From JBCDCE01 sp039182515 (lineage in GTDB: Bacteria; Pseudomonadota; Alphaproteobacteria; Rhodobacterales; Rhodobacteraceae): a stretch of DNA of 53,147 nucleotides. The translations under genes were made by a program, and so were the position numbers. Position 1 is the stretch's first letter; each line of letters starts with the position of its first letter. This document shows positions 16,456 to 24,938 of this stretch, one piece after another. The notes below the pieces were generated by a model, which saw only the letters and a program-made list of their open reading frames with translations, ran no database searches and had not been told where the DNA came from. The stretch lies in NCBI GenBank assembly GCA_039182515.1, contig JBCDCE010000025.1, forward strand, positions 1 to 53,147. The letters run 5' to 3'.

Positions 16456-17309
16456 TGGCTCGTATCACTGCAGGCGTGGGGTGTTCGCATGTGCCCGCCA
16501 TTGGCGTAGCGATGGATCTGGGAAACACTGGTGAGCCCTATTGGGAGCCTTGTTTTGCGGGATTTGAGAAGTCGCGCGAATGGATCAAAGAAGCCAAGCC
16601 AGATGTCGTATTTTTGGTTTATAACGATCATTGCACAGTTTTTGACGCCTCTTGTATTCCAACTTTTGCGCTTGGGTGTGCTGCTGAGTTTCATCCAGCG
16701 GATGAGGGCTGGGGACCGCGGCCTGTGCCGGTGGTCAAAAACCACCAGGTTTTTGCTAGCCACATCGCACAGTCGCTTATATTGGATGAGTTTGACATCA
16801 CCATCATGAATGAGATGGAAGTGGACCATGGGCTCACGGTGCCGCTTTCCGTGATGTTCGGGGACAAGGGTGTGGACGATGAATGGCCCTGCCTTGTGAT
16901 CCCCCTGTGCGTAAACGTGGTGCAGTATCCGGCCCCCACAGGCAATCGCTGTTACAACCTTGGCAAAGCAATCCGTCGCGCGGTGGAAAGTTTTGACGAA
17001 GATCTGAATGTCGTGATCTTTGGGACGGGTGGCATGAGCCATCAGTTGCAATACAAGCGCGCGGGCTTGATCAACAAAGAATGGGATCTGAATTTCTTGG
17101 ATCGTCTCACGTCTGATCCTGTTGGCTTGTCGCAGATGCCTCATGTTGAATACCTGCGTGAGGCCGGGTCTGAAGGGGTCGAAATGGTCATGTGGCACGT
17201 CATGCGTGGTGCGCTTGATGACGAGGTCACTGAAGTGCATCGGCATTATCACGTGCCAGCCTCAAACACGGCTGTTGGGCATATCATTCTTGAAAACAAA
17301 ACGGGCTGA
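16455..17309 (+). CDS. ligB: Protocatechuate 4,5-dioxygenase beta (catalytic) subunit
   Basis: 284 residues of the LigB-type extradiol dioxygenase superfamily. The first iron-ligand histidine is His12 in GVGCSHVPAIG, the second lies in VFLVYNDHCTVF at 59, and the conserved EVDHGLTVPL and FGTGGMSHQLQ stretches hold the active-site acid/base residues. With LigA it converts protocatechuate and O2 to 4-carboxy-2-hydroxymuconate-6-semialdehyde. It may also accept gallate or 3-O-methylgallate as some homologues do. Coupled to ligA by TGATG overlap. Confidence 0.94.
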   Translation: MARITAGVGCSHVPAIGVAMDLGNTGEPYWEPCFAGFEKSREWIKEAKPDVVFLVYNDHCTVFDASCIPTFALGCAAEFHPADEGWGPRPVPVVKNHQVFASHIAQSLILDEFDITIMNEMEVDHGLTVPLSVMFGDKGVDDEWPCLVIPLCVNVVQYPAPTGNRCYNLGKAIRRAVESFDEDLNVVIFGTGGMSHQLQYKRAGLINKEWDLNFLDRLTSDPVGLSQMPHVEYLREAGSEGVEMVMWHVMRGALDDEVTEVHRHYHVPASNTAVGHIILENKTG

Positions 17310-17320
17310 GGAGCACCCAC

Positions 17321-18265
17321 ATGAGACTTTGCGTTGCAGGCGCCTACGGCGCGTTCGGAACCAAGCATCTAGAGGCACTAGAAGCAATTGATGATGTGAC
17401 GGTCACTTCGGTTATGGGACCAACGCAATCGAAAATCGATGCAGTTGCAGCGACCCGGAGCATTGGTCATGCTTCCACTTCTTTAGAGGAATGTATTGCG
17501 CGCGATGATGTTGATGCAGTGATCTTGGCCACGCCTACGCAGATGCATGCGGAACAGGCCATTGCCTGTATGCGGGCAGGCAAACCTGTTTTGATTGAAA
17601 TCCCGATGGCGGATTCCTTGGAAGACAGTCAGCGCATTTGCGATGTGCAGAAGGAAACAGGCGTATTGGCGATGGCGGGGCAAGTTCGGCGGTTTAACCC
17701 GTCACACCAATGGATCCGCAACAAGATTGACGCAGGCGAGCTGAAGGTCCAGCAGATGGACGTTCAGACGTATTTCTTTCGCCGCTCGAACATGAATGCC
17801 AAAGGCGAGCCGCGCAGTTGGACAGACCACCTGCTGTGGCACCATGCTTGTCACACCGTAGATCTCTTTCAGTACCAAACGGGCGAAGTGGCCTCGGAAT
17901 GCTTTGGTCTGGAAGGGCCGCACCATCCTGAGCTGGGCATCGCCATGGACATGTCCATTGGGATGAAAACACCGTCTGGTGCGATTTGCACCTTGTCCTT
18001 GTCTTTCAACAACGACGGGCCATTGGGCACATTCTTCCGCTATATTTGCGATAACGGCACCTATCTGGCGCGGTATGACGATTTGTATGACGGGCGGGAG
18101 AACCAGATTGATTTGAGCGATGTGGCTGTGTCCAACAACGGCATCGAGTTGATCGACCGCGAGTTCATTTCTGCGATCCGCGAAGGGCGCGAACCCAATA
18201 GTTCGGTTCATGATACGCTCGATGCAATGCGCACTTTGGACCGTATTGAGAAATCCTTTAGCTAG
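17321..18265 (+). CDS. ligC: 4-carboxy-2-hydroxymuconate-6-semialdehyde dehydrogenase
   Basis: 314 residues of the Gfo/Idh/MocA family: N-terminal Rossmann motif CVAGAYGAFGTKHLEAL, then ATPTQMHAEQA and GKPVLIEIPMA, and the C-terminal sheet domain with HHACHTVDLF. LigC oxidises the hemiacetal form of the ring-cleavage product with NADP to 2-pyrone-4,6-dicarboxylate, the substrate of LigI. GAGGAG stands before the ATG, 11 bases after ligB. A fixed position directly after ligAB makes the call firm. Confidence 0.92.
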   Translation: MRLCVAGAYGAFGTKHLEALEAIDDVTVTSVMGPTQSKIDAVAATRSIGHASTSLEECIARDDVDAVILATPTQMHAEQAIACMRAGKPVLIEIPMADSLEDSQRICDVQKETGVLAMAGQVRRFNPSHQWIRNKIDAGELKVQQMDVQTYFFRRSNMNAKGEPRSWTDHLLWHHACHTVDLFQYQTGEVASECFGLEGPHHPELGIAMDMSIGMKTPSGAICTLSLSFNNDGPLGTFFRYICDNGTYLARYDDLYDGRENQIDLSDVAVSNNGIELIDREFISAIREGREPNSSVHDTLDAMRTLDRIEKSFS

Positions 18266-18292
18266 AGGGTCGCGACGAGGGGCGGTGGCCAG

Positions 18293-19018
18293 TTGATCGA
18301 CACGGCTGTCCTCACGGTAACGCTTGGTAGCTTTGCGGCTGCTTTTGTAAACGCGGCTTTTGCCACGGGTGGCGTTTACATCATGCTGTTTTCGTCAGTC
18401 TCTGTCTTGCCTGTGGCGGCGGCCGTGCAATTGCAATCTGCTTTTGCGGCAGCATCGCTTATGTCCCGCGTTTATTTTTTTTGGAGAAATGTAAACTGGC
18501 GCTTAGTGGCGAGCTTTGGCCTTGGCGGCGTGCTGGGCGTGGTTTTGGGTGCCCGCACTTTCGTGGCCCTTCCGGAAGCGGCAATCGTTACGCTGTTGGG
18601 ATTTATCCTTTTGATCTTGATTTGGATGCCTGCATTGAATTGGAGCTTTGGTGTCAAACACCCGTTTGTCTTCGTGGGGATCATTCACAGCTATTTAGGA
18701 ACTTTGTTTGGCGTTGGCGGCGTGCTCCAACCTTTGATCCTGCGGACCAAATTAAACAAACTTGAAATCACAGGAACTTTGGCGGCCTGTCTGTTAACGC
18801 TCGATATCATGAAGATGACTGGATATGTCAGTTTGGGCTTTCGATACTTGGACTATCTGCCACATATCATTGGAGCTACTCTGGCTGGTTTCGCAGGCAC
18901 CTGGGCGGGCAAACAGGTGACGCATAAGGTATCTGAACAGCTTTTTCGGCGCGTGTTTCGAGCCCTTGTGACTCTGCTTGCACTGCGCTTGATCTATAAG
19001 GGCTTTTCAAGTGGTTGA
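18293..19018 (+). CDS. TauE/SafE-family membrane permease
   Basis: 241 residues, about seven to eight hydrophobic segments with the usual two-fold internal similarity (GSFAAAFVNAAFATGGVYIM in the first half, SYLGTLFGVGGVLQPLI in the second). TauE/SafE proteins export sulfite, sulfoacetate or similar organic anions, or act as general anion carriers. The start is a TTG at 18293 after GGGGCGG; no ATG fits. It follows ligC by 27 bases, so it may move an aromatic acid or, given the sulfatases nearby, a sulfur anion. Direction and substrate are not visible. Confidence 0.8.
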   Translation: MIDTAVLTVTLGSFAAAFVNAAFATGGVYIMLFSSVSVLPVAAAVQLQSAFAAASLMSRVYFFWRNVNWRLVASFGLGGVLGVVLGARTFVALPEAAIVTLLGFILLILIWMPALNWSFGVKHPFVFVGIIHSYLGTLFGVGGVLQPLILRTKLNKLEITGTLAACLLTLDIMKMTGYVSLGFRYLDYLPHIIGATLAGFAGTWAGKQVTHKVSEQLFRRVFRALVTLLALRLIYKGFSSG

Positions 19019-19024
19019 CCAAGT

Positions 19025-20014
19025 TCAGCTATAGCGCTCCGGGCCTGTCCATTGCCCAACCGAGTAGCGGTCCCCGTGAGCCCAACCAACAGGCAATACA
19101 GTCTCGATACGGGTGACGTCTTCCAGAGTTAGATCCATCTTGCCGCCTTGAATAAGCTCAGATAGATGCGCCTGACGGCGGGTACCCGGGATGGCAATCA
19201 CAGACTCGCTTTGATGCAAGACCCATGCAATTGCGAGCGAGGCCGCTGGAACGTCCATCTCTGCAGCTAAAGCGCAAAACTTGGCATTGTAGGCCAGGTT
19301 GGCGCTGAGGTGAGGTTCTAAAAAGCGTGGGTTCTGCTTGAGAAAGGGCATATCAGCGACGCGTTCTGTACTATGTGGGCGGTCTGTGAGAAGAGATCGG
19401 CCCACAGGCGAAAAGGCGACCAGTGAAGCGCCAATCTCTGCGCAGGTTTGGATCAAGCCAAGCTCTGGTGCGCGTGTAGACAGGGAGTATTCTGATTGCA
19501 CAGCCGCAATGGGATGGACCGCATGTGCGCGCCGGAGCGAGGAAGGTGCAATCTCTGAATAGCCGATGGCTTTAACCTTGCCAGCCTTGACGAAGCCGGC
19601 AAGCGTTTCGGTGACCTCTTCGATCTCATGGCGGGTGTCTCTGCGGTGAACATAGTAAAGATCTATGGCTTCAATACCGAGGCGCGTCAGGCTTGCGTCC
19701 AGCGATTGCGTGAGGTGTTCGGGCGAATTGTTAAACCGGTGTTCTGGATCGCGCGTGATCCCTACTTTGGTGGCGATTGTGAAGGGCGAAGGCCCGCCGC
19801 GCGCTTTGAGCCAATCCCCAATGACCGTTTCAGAGCGCCCCATGCCGTAGGCATCTGCCGTGTCCAGATGCGTGATGCCTTTCTCCAAACAAGCGTCCAA
19901 CACTTTGGCGGAGTCTGCATCGATTGCAGGGCCGTAAAAGTCAGTGAAAGACATCGCCCCGTAACCAACTGCGCTCACTGTAGGGCCATTTTGGCCAAGT
20001 TTACGTTGCTTCAT
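19025..20014 (-). CDS. Aldo/keto reductase
   Basis: 329 residues, TIM-barrel AKR family. Catalytic tetrad visible: Asp and Tyr in HLDTADAYGMG, Lys in TIATKVG, His in LYYVHRRD; a C-terminal NADPH site in AIPGTRRQAHL. This is the AKR branch of yeast/plant aldo-keto reductases that reduce small aldehydes and ketones with NADPH. It is the distal gene of the long minus-strand cluster that begins with the aldehyde dehydrogenase at 29808. It ends 6 bases from the convergent TauE/SafE gene. The substrate within the cluster is unknown. Confidence 0.85.
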   Translation of the reverse strand: MKQRKLGQNGPTVSAVGYGAMSFTDFYGPAIDADSAKVLDACLEKGITHLDTADAYGMGRSETVIGDWLKARGGPSPFTIATKVGITRDPEHRFNNSPEHLTQSLDASLTRLGIEAIDLYYVHRRDTRHEIEEVTETLAGFVKAGKVKAIGYSEIAPSSLRRAHAVHPIAAVQSEYSLSTRAPELGLIQTCAEIGASLVAFSPVGRSLLTDRPHSTERVADMPFLKQNPRFLEPHLSANLAYNAKFCALAAEMDVPAASLAIAWVLHQSESVIAIPGTRRQAHLSELIQGGKMDLTLEDVTRIETVLPVGWAHGDRYSVGQWTGPERYS

Positions 20015-20061
20015 CCCTATGCCTCTTTCGGTGTGTGAACGCGCTCTGACGAAAGCCTAGA

Positions 20062-21345
20062 TCACATGGCTTTGCCAGCTTCATCAAGCTCTTTGGCGCA
20101 TTGGATATAGTAATGCCGGGTGGGGCAATTTATTTGATCTTCCGCACGCTCAAGCAAAAGCTGCGCCTTGATCTTGCGGTTGGCTTCAGCTGCAACACCT
20201 GCCGCGATCAGGTGATCAACGAGTTGCATGGCCCATTGAATGTCGCCGGAGTTCCAAGCTTTTTCGACCGCTTCCGCCATAGCCTCAGGTCCACCTGCAA
20301 GCGCGATCATGCGATCAGCTTCAGCACTTGGTGCGAGTGGATCCAGCGACGTTGGGTTGCCATCGAACCAGCCCATTGTGCCGACGAAATAGGCCCGTAC
20401 CGCAAAATCGACCCGACCGTAGTATTCGCGCAAATAAGGTTTGTCGGCCAGTTCTGGAGGCAGTTTTACACTGTGGGCCAACTCATCAATGGTGCGTCCT
20501 GCGTCCATGCCCACTCGGGTTTCGTTAACGACATACCGGATGGCGTCGCGGTAGTTGCTCAGTGCCTCGTTGATGTCTTCGGCTCCAAACAGAGCTTTAG
20601 TATGGCCAGGGGCAAGCACATCGGGCGCGAAACTCAAAAGCAGATCCATCGTGTCTGCCCAAGTGTCAAAATCGCGGTAAGCTGTTCCCCGGATTGCATA
20701 AAGATTGGGGAACGAGCGGTAGAAATTATCACCGCTGATGAGCACCTTCTTTTCGGGATACCAAACAACCAGATGGTCAGGCGTTTCGCCAGGTGCGTGA
20801 ACAACCTCAAGATCCACGCCGTGCAGGGTGAGCTTTGCACGTTCGTCGCCGATCCGCCGCGTTGGTGGCAGCGCGCCCGCGCCCATGCCTTTGAGGGGCC
20901 TGTCTCCAGGGCCAACGCCAATCCCCACAATCTCGTCAGGATAGGACAGCCCAATGCCAAACTGGCGTTTGGTGCGAACCTGCATGGCTTTTGTTGGGAG
21001 AGGATGGGCAGAGGCCACAAAGAGAGAGTCATCGGAGAAACGGGTGCTCGCCAAAATCTCCGGTTCACCACCTTCGGCAAAAACACTGGCGCCAGAGACA
21101 TGGTCGCGGTGTGAATGGGTCAGGATGATCGTTTTGATCGGGAGCTTCGAGATCTTGCGAAACTCGGCAAGAATGTTCGCTGCAGCTGCAGTGGTTTCGG
21201 AGGTGTCGACAATGATTAATCCTTCATCGCCGATGATCATATAGACGTTTGACGCCGCAAAGCCGAAAGCTTGATAGACGTTGTCGGCAAGCTGAACGAT
21301 CTCACTTTTGAAATATGCAGGGTGAGCTTGGAGTTCTGGGTGCAT
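20062..21345 (-). CDS. Alkylsulfatase-like metallo-beta-lactamase-fold hydrolase (copy 1)
   Basis: 427 residues. MBL metal motif THSHRDH at about 100-106, further ligands in APGETPDHLVVW and ISGDNFY, and APGHT. After the MBL domain (to about 280) comes the alkylsulfatase dimerisation domain marked by LREYYGRVDFAVRAYF and MGWFDGNP. This is the BDS1/SdsA1 type that hydrolyses alkyl sulfates, but SdsA1 is about 650 residues and its C-terminal SCP2-like domain is missing here. GGGGA stands before the ATG. A paralogue with the same architecture is at 30863-32140, across the same regulator. No signal peptide, so cytoplasmic. Substrate unproven. Confidence 0.85.
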   Translation of the reverse strand: MHPELQAHPAYFKSEIVQLADNVYQAFGFAASNVYMIIGDEGLIIVDTSETTAAAANILAEFRKISKLPIKTIILTHSHRDHVSGASVFAEGGEPEILASTRFSDDSLFVASAHPLPTKAMQVRTKRQFGIGLSYPDEIVGIGVGPGDRPLKGMGAGALPPTRRIGDERAKLTLHGVDLEVVHAPGETPDHLVVWYPEKKVLISGDNFYRSFPNLYAIRGTAYRDFDTWADTMDLLLSFAPDVLAPGHTKALFGAEDINEALSNYRDAIRYVVNETRVGMDAGRTIDELAHSVKLPPELADKPYLREYYGRVDFAVRAYFVGTMGWFDGNPTSLDPLAPSAEADRMIALAGGPEAMAEAVEKAWNSGDIQWAMQLVDHLIAAGVAAEANRKIKAQLLLERAEDQINCPTRHYYIQCAKELDEAGKAM

Positions 21346-21372
21346 CAGCGTCCCCTTTCCCTTTTTATGCCT

Positions 21373-23742
21373 TTAAGCGTTTGTTTGGGCTGGCGCGTTT
21401 ATGCGCGGGGTTTTGACAAAATGAAACACGAGCCAAGCCCCAGTGACGGCCATAGCCGCGCCGTAAACAGCGGGATCTTTGAAAAGCACCAAAACCGCCA
21501 AAGCCAAACGTAGCCACATCTCCCAAAAAGCCAGAGGTCCGCGATCATATCGCGCCAACGCGCTGGCCAAAAGGTAAAGCGCCAGGAGAAGGCGTAGCAA
21601 AAGCCATCCCAAAGCTCCCCATTGAACCTCGCCTGTATAGCCTGGCAAAAACTTGATCTCGCTGCCCGCAGTTGTGCTTGGATCTATAACTGCGGCTTGG
21701 ATCAATAAGATTTCAGGGTATAGGGCAAAGACAAATGGGATTACGAACATCACGATCCCAACTTTGACGGCTGAGAAGCCTGTCGCCATAGGTTCTGCTT
21801 TGGTGATCGACGCGGCCGCAAATGCGGCCAAAGCCACGGGCGGTGTGATGGCCGATGCAACCGCGAAGTAGAAGATGAACATATGGGCCGAAAAGATTGA
21901 GATGCCGAGACCAGCCAAAACTGGGCCCATAAGCAAAGCCACGTTGATGTAGGCGGGCACTGCGGGCATGCCCATGCCTAAGAGCACCGCCAAGAGCATT
22001 GTGACTAAGAGCGCTGCGAACTGGAAGAGGACTGAGCCATCCGCGCCAAGATTGAGGCTTTGCAACCATTGCAAGACATCAAGTGAGATGAAGAAGGGCA
22101 TGCCGGTAAACTTCAGGCAGAAGTCGATGATCGAGACAGCGAGGAACATCAAATAGAGCGTCGCGATCAAAATCCCGGCTTCAGAGAAGGACTTGAAAAG
22201 CTTGGTGGGCTTTGCGCGCATCTCTGGATCCAGGAACAAGGCAAAGCACAGAACGATCACAGCCCACCATCCTGCGCTCCCCGCATCACCTGCCGCGTTT
22301 TGGATCAGCTTTAAGGTCCAGGACAGGCTCTCGACCCGGCATGCACCGGTTTCTGTAAAGACCCGCTCAGCGCCCATAAGCCCGCCAAAGAGACCGCAGC
22401 CTACGTTTTCTTTGCTTGTGAGCAAGAGCACGAGAATGATCAGGATCGGCAAGAAAATCATAATCAGGTTGTAAATGTCCTGGCGGGCCAAATGCATGTC
22501 TTCGGTCAGTGTGCCGATAGGTGTGATCTTTTGTTTGCGCGCTTGGAAAACAACCGAGAGGAACAGGCACAAGAAATAGGCCACAGCTGGGATCGCAGCC
22601 GCAATGATCACTTCGTTATAAGGCACGCCCGTCAGGGCCGCTAAGATGAATGCAGCAACCCCCATGACGGGCGGCATGATCGAGCCCCCAGAACTGGCGG
22701 CGGCTTCCATGCCGCCTGCAAAGACCTTGGAGAAGCCCCGTTTGATCATCATCGGGATCGTCAGAACACCTGTTGAGAGCACGTTGACGATAGGACCGCC
22801 GGAGATCGTGCCAAACATCGCAGATGAGACAATGGCTGCGTGCGCTGGCCCACCGCTCAAGTTGCGTGTCCAGCGGAAGGCCACTTTGATCAAGGATTTG
22901 CCGCCAGCGGAGGCACCAAAAAGCGCGCCTAGGATCAGATAAGGGAAAATTTCGTTCAGGATGATATCCATAAAACGGCCCAACAGACCTGAGGCATTGT
23001 TGACGAGGATGTCATGCACTCTGGGTCTGCCGTCTGAGAGCAAGCGAGGTTCGCCGCCGATCTTGGTCACGAGGTATTTGTTGATGTCTTCAACGCCGTA
23101 GAAGTACCAAACAAAGACAGTGCCAATGGTGTAGGTGGCAACCAAGATCGCCACGAGCACTAAGGGTAAACCCCAGACTTTCACGTTGTAGGCCAGGAAT
23201 ACGATAATCGCTAAGCCGATGATCAAGACAAGCCAAGGGCCCGTGGTGTTCAAGCACTGCGGATCGTCCACTGTGGTAGGTTCTGGCAGGCCAAATAAAG
23301 CGGCGTTTTCTTTTTCGATCTGCAGGCTCTCTGCGATCATCCTGGCACGGTCACCCGTGATTTGATCAATGAGGCAAACGGACTCGATCTCAATCAGGTA
23401 CGTTAAAGAGATCGTAAGCGCCATGACGATCAAAGCCAGATCCATTGCTAAACCAAAGCCACGTCGCATCCGGCTTTTGTCAGCCCATGCCCGCCAAATC
23501 GAATGATGGAGCGCAACAATCAGCATCATGATGCCGAAGGCAAAAGGGTAGTAATATTCAAAAGGAAATTTACGGATAATGAAGTTTTCATTGCCCGTAA
23601 TTTGAGCGGCGAGTTGATCCCATCCAGGGATCCCTGGTGTGGCGTTGACCATTCCAAGCAGCACAAAGAAGAGAGACAGCCAAAAGACGATTTTGCCCGC
23701 GATGCTTGTTTTTGCATCCGTGTTGTTTTTGGCATCAGACAT
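21373..23742 (-). CDS. TRAP transporter fused permease (4TM/12TM)
   Basis: 789 residues, very hydrophobic. The N-terminal part holds a DctQ-like four-helix region, followed by the large DctM subunit with family stretches such as GASAGGKSLIKVAF, SGGPIVNVLSTGV, GSIMPPVMGVAAF and GMGMPAVPAYI, plus a C-terminal tail. Fused permeases pair with TAXI-type binding proteins, and one lies directly upstream. The system imports organic anions driven by a cation gradient. Start at 23742 because GGGGGGAG precedes it. Confidence 0.9.
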   Translation of the reverse strand: MSDAKNNTDAKTSIAGKIVFWLSLFFVLLGMVNATPGIPGWDQLAAQITGNENFIIRKFPFEYYYPFAFGIMMLIVALHHSIWRAWADKSRMRRGFGLAMDLALIVMALTISLTYLIEIESVCLIDQITGDRARMIAESLQIEKENAALFGLPEPTTVDDPQCLNTTGPWLVLIIGLAIIVFLAYNVKVWGLPLVLVAILVATYTIGTVFVWYFYGVEDINKYLVTKIGGEPRLLSDGRPRVHDILVNNASGLLGRFMDIILNEIFPYLILGALFGASAGGKSLIKVAFRWTRNLSGGPAHAAIVSSAMFGTISGGPIVNVLSTGVLTIPMMIKRGFSKVFAGGMEAAASSGGSIMPPVMGVAAFILAALTGVPYNEVIIAAAIPAVAYFLCLFLSVVFQARKQKITPIGTLTEDMHLARQDIYNLIMIFLPILIILVLLLTSKENVGCGLFGGLMGAERVFTETGACRVESLSWTLKLIQNAAGDAGSAGWWAVIVLCFALFLDPEMRAKPTKLFKSFSEAGILIATLYLMFLAVSIIDFCLKFTGMPFFISLDVLQWLQSLNLGADGSVLFQFAALLVTMLLAVLLGMGMPAVPAYINVALLMGPVLAGLGISIFSAHMFIFYFAVASAITPPVALAAFAAASITKAEPMATGFSAVKVGIVMFVIPFVFALYPEILLIQAAVIDPSTTAGSEIKFLPGYTGEVQWGALGWLLLRLLLALYLLASALARYDRGPLAFWEMWLRLALAVLVLFKDPAVYGAAMAVTGAWLVFHFVKTPRINAPAQTNA

Positions 23743-23845
23743 GAAGCTCCCCCCAAATATCAAATCAGGATCAAATCATGATCAAATCAGGTTGAAGCCG
23801 CAGCAGAGCCGCGACTTCATTTTGCAAGGTATCGCGCGCTTGGGC

Positions 23846-24880
23846 TTACGGCTTTGCGCAGTCAGGAACTGTGATGCCTGCTTCTTCATAAGCGGCTACG
23901 GCACCGGGATGGTATTTCACCGGAACAGCGCCACAGAGCCCAAGACCCACAGAGCCAACATTTGTGGTCGACATGAAGGGGGTTTTGGTCAGGAAGGCAT
24001 CGACGTTTGCAATCACGGTCGCTGTCAGGGCTTTCGCGGTTTCAAAGTCCATGTCCTTATGCACCACTTCCGAGCCAACGGTTGAGGGGCTCCGCCAGAT
24101 GCCGTCTTCACTGACAATTGTGAGCCCTTCTTGAGGCGCAACATCGCTCAGATCAAAGGTGATGCCGGATGTGCCGGGGCTTTTGATATATTTCTGCATC
24201 CGTTCACCTTCCCAAATCTCCTTCGGAATGGACCAGAGTGTCATATCGCCAGCAGCGAGAGAACGCGTGATGCGGTTGTCTGGGAATGTTATCGGCAGCA
24301 TCATTGCGTCTGCAGAGCCGTCCGAGATGGTTTTTGGCATTTGACCCCAGTTCACCTGGATGCCTTTGTAGTCTTTGCCATCTTCAACGCCGCTCACCAA
24401 TTGCAGTATGCCGCGGTCGTTTGTGAGAGCCGCACCGCGAGGCGGGCCGTTCAGGATCGTTTTGCCAGCAACGTCATCCCAGCCTTTTACGCTGCTCGAA
24501 TTGTACGCATAGAGGCCAAAGCCGCCGTAGTTGTAGGTATGCAGCACGCGTACATTGCTGATCAGTTCCGCGCCTTTTTCTTTGCCAAGCTTGGCGTAGG
24601 GGCCTGCGCCGCGTGACATCAAGAAGGTCAGAATAAGAGGTGCGCCAGAGGCGTCTGTTTTGCCCTCTGCCACGTTTTGCAGCGAGTTTGTTAGCGTCTG
24701 GCTATCGGCAACTTGAAAGTTGGCAACACCGTTGGCTGACGCAAGTTCTGCAAGTGCAGTCATAGCTGTGAAAGGAACAGTCCCGGGAGGGCCTGTTTCT
24801 GCTGTGAGAAGGGCTTGTCCTGAAGCCGTGCTTGCAATGAGTGACAGCGCTAAGCTGGCGCTTAAGAGTTTGTTGATCAT
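23846..24880 (-). CDS. TAXI-family TRAP substrate-binding protein
   Basis: 344 residues with a signal peptide (MINKLLSASLALSLIASTAS, cleaved near GQA). The mature start LTAETGPPGTVPFTAMTALAEL and the mid-domain GGFGLYAYNSSSVKGWDDVAG match the TAXI receptor fold, a type II periplasmic-binding protein with no tight consensus motif. GGGAGGA precedes ATG 24880; the 45-codon open extension upstream is ignored. It would capture the substrate in the periplasm and hand it to the fused permease next door. A C-terminal cysteine pair may form a disulfide. Confidence 0.88.
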   Translation of the reverse strand: MINKLLSASLALSLIASTASGQALLTAETGPPGTVPFTAMTALAELASANGVANFQVADSQTLTNSLQNVAEGKTDASGAPLILTFLMSRGAGPYAKLGKEKGAELISNVRVLHTYNYGGFGLYAYNSSSVKGWDDVAGKTILNGPPRGAALTNDRGILQLVSGVEDGKDYKGIQVNWGQMPKTISDGSADAMMLPITFPDNRITRSLAAGDMTLWSIPKEIWEGERMQKYIKSPGTSGITFDLSDVAPQEGLTIVSEDGIWRSPSTVGSEVVHKDMDFETAKALTATVIANVDAFLTKTPFMSTTNVGSVGLGLCGAVPVKYHPGAVAAYEEAGITVPDCAKP

Positions 24881-24938
24881 GGTATCCTCCCTATTGATCA
24901 ATCGGATGCAGAGGGGGCCCTTTTTTCTGGGTCTTCCC

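Noticed and set aside
10045..18300. The lig/gal cluster as part of the same tRNA island
   Set aside because: The right repeat lies at 10249-10264 before ligI, and I see no further copy of the 16-mer downstream in the window.
20101..21114. Plus-strand open frame of about 340 codons
   Set aside because: Antisense shadow of the alkylsulfatase-like gene; no recognisable protein features.
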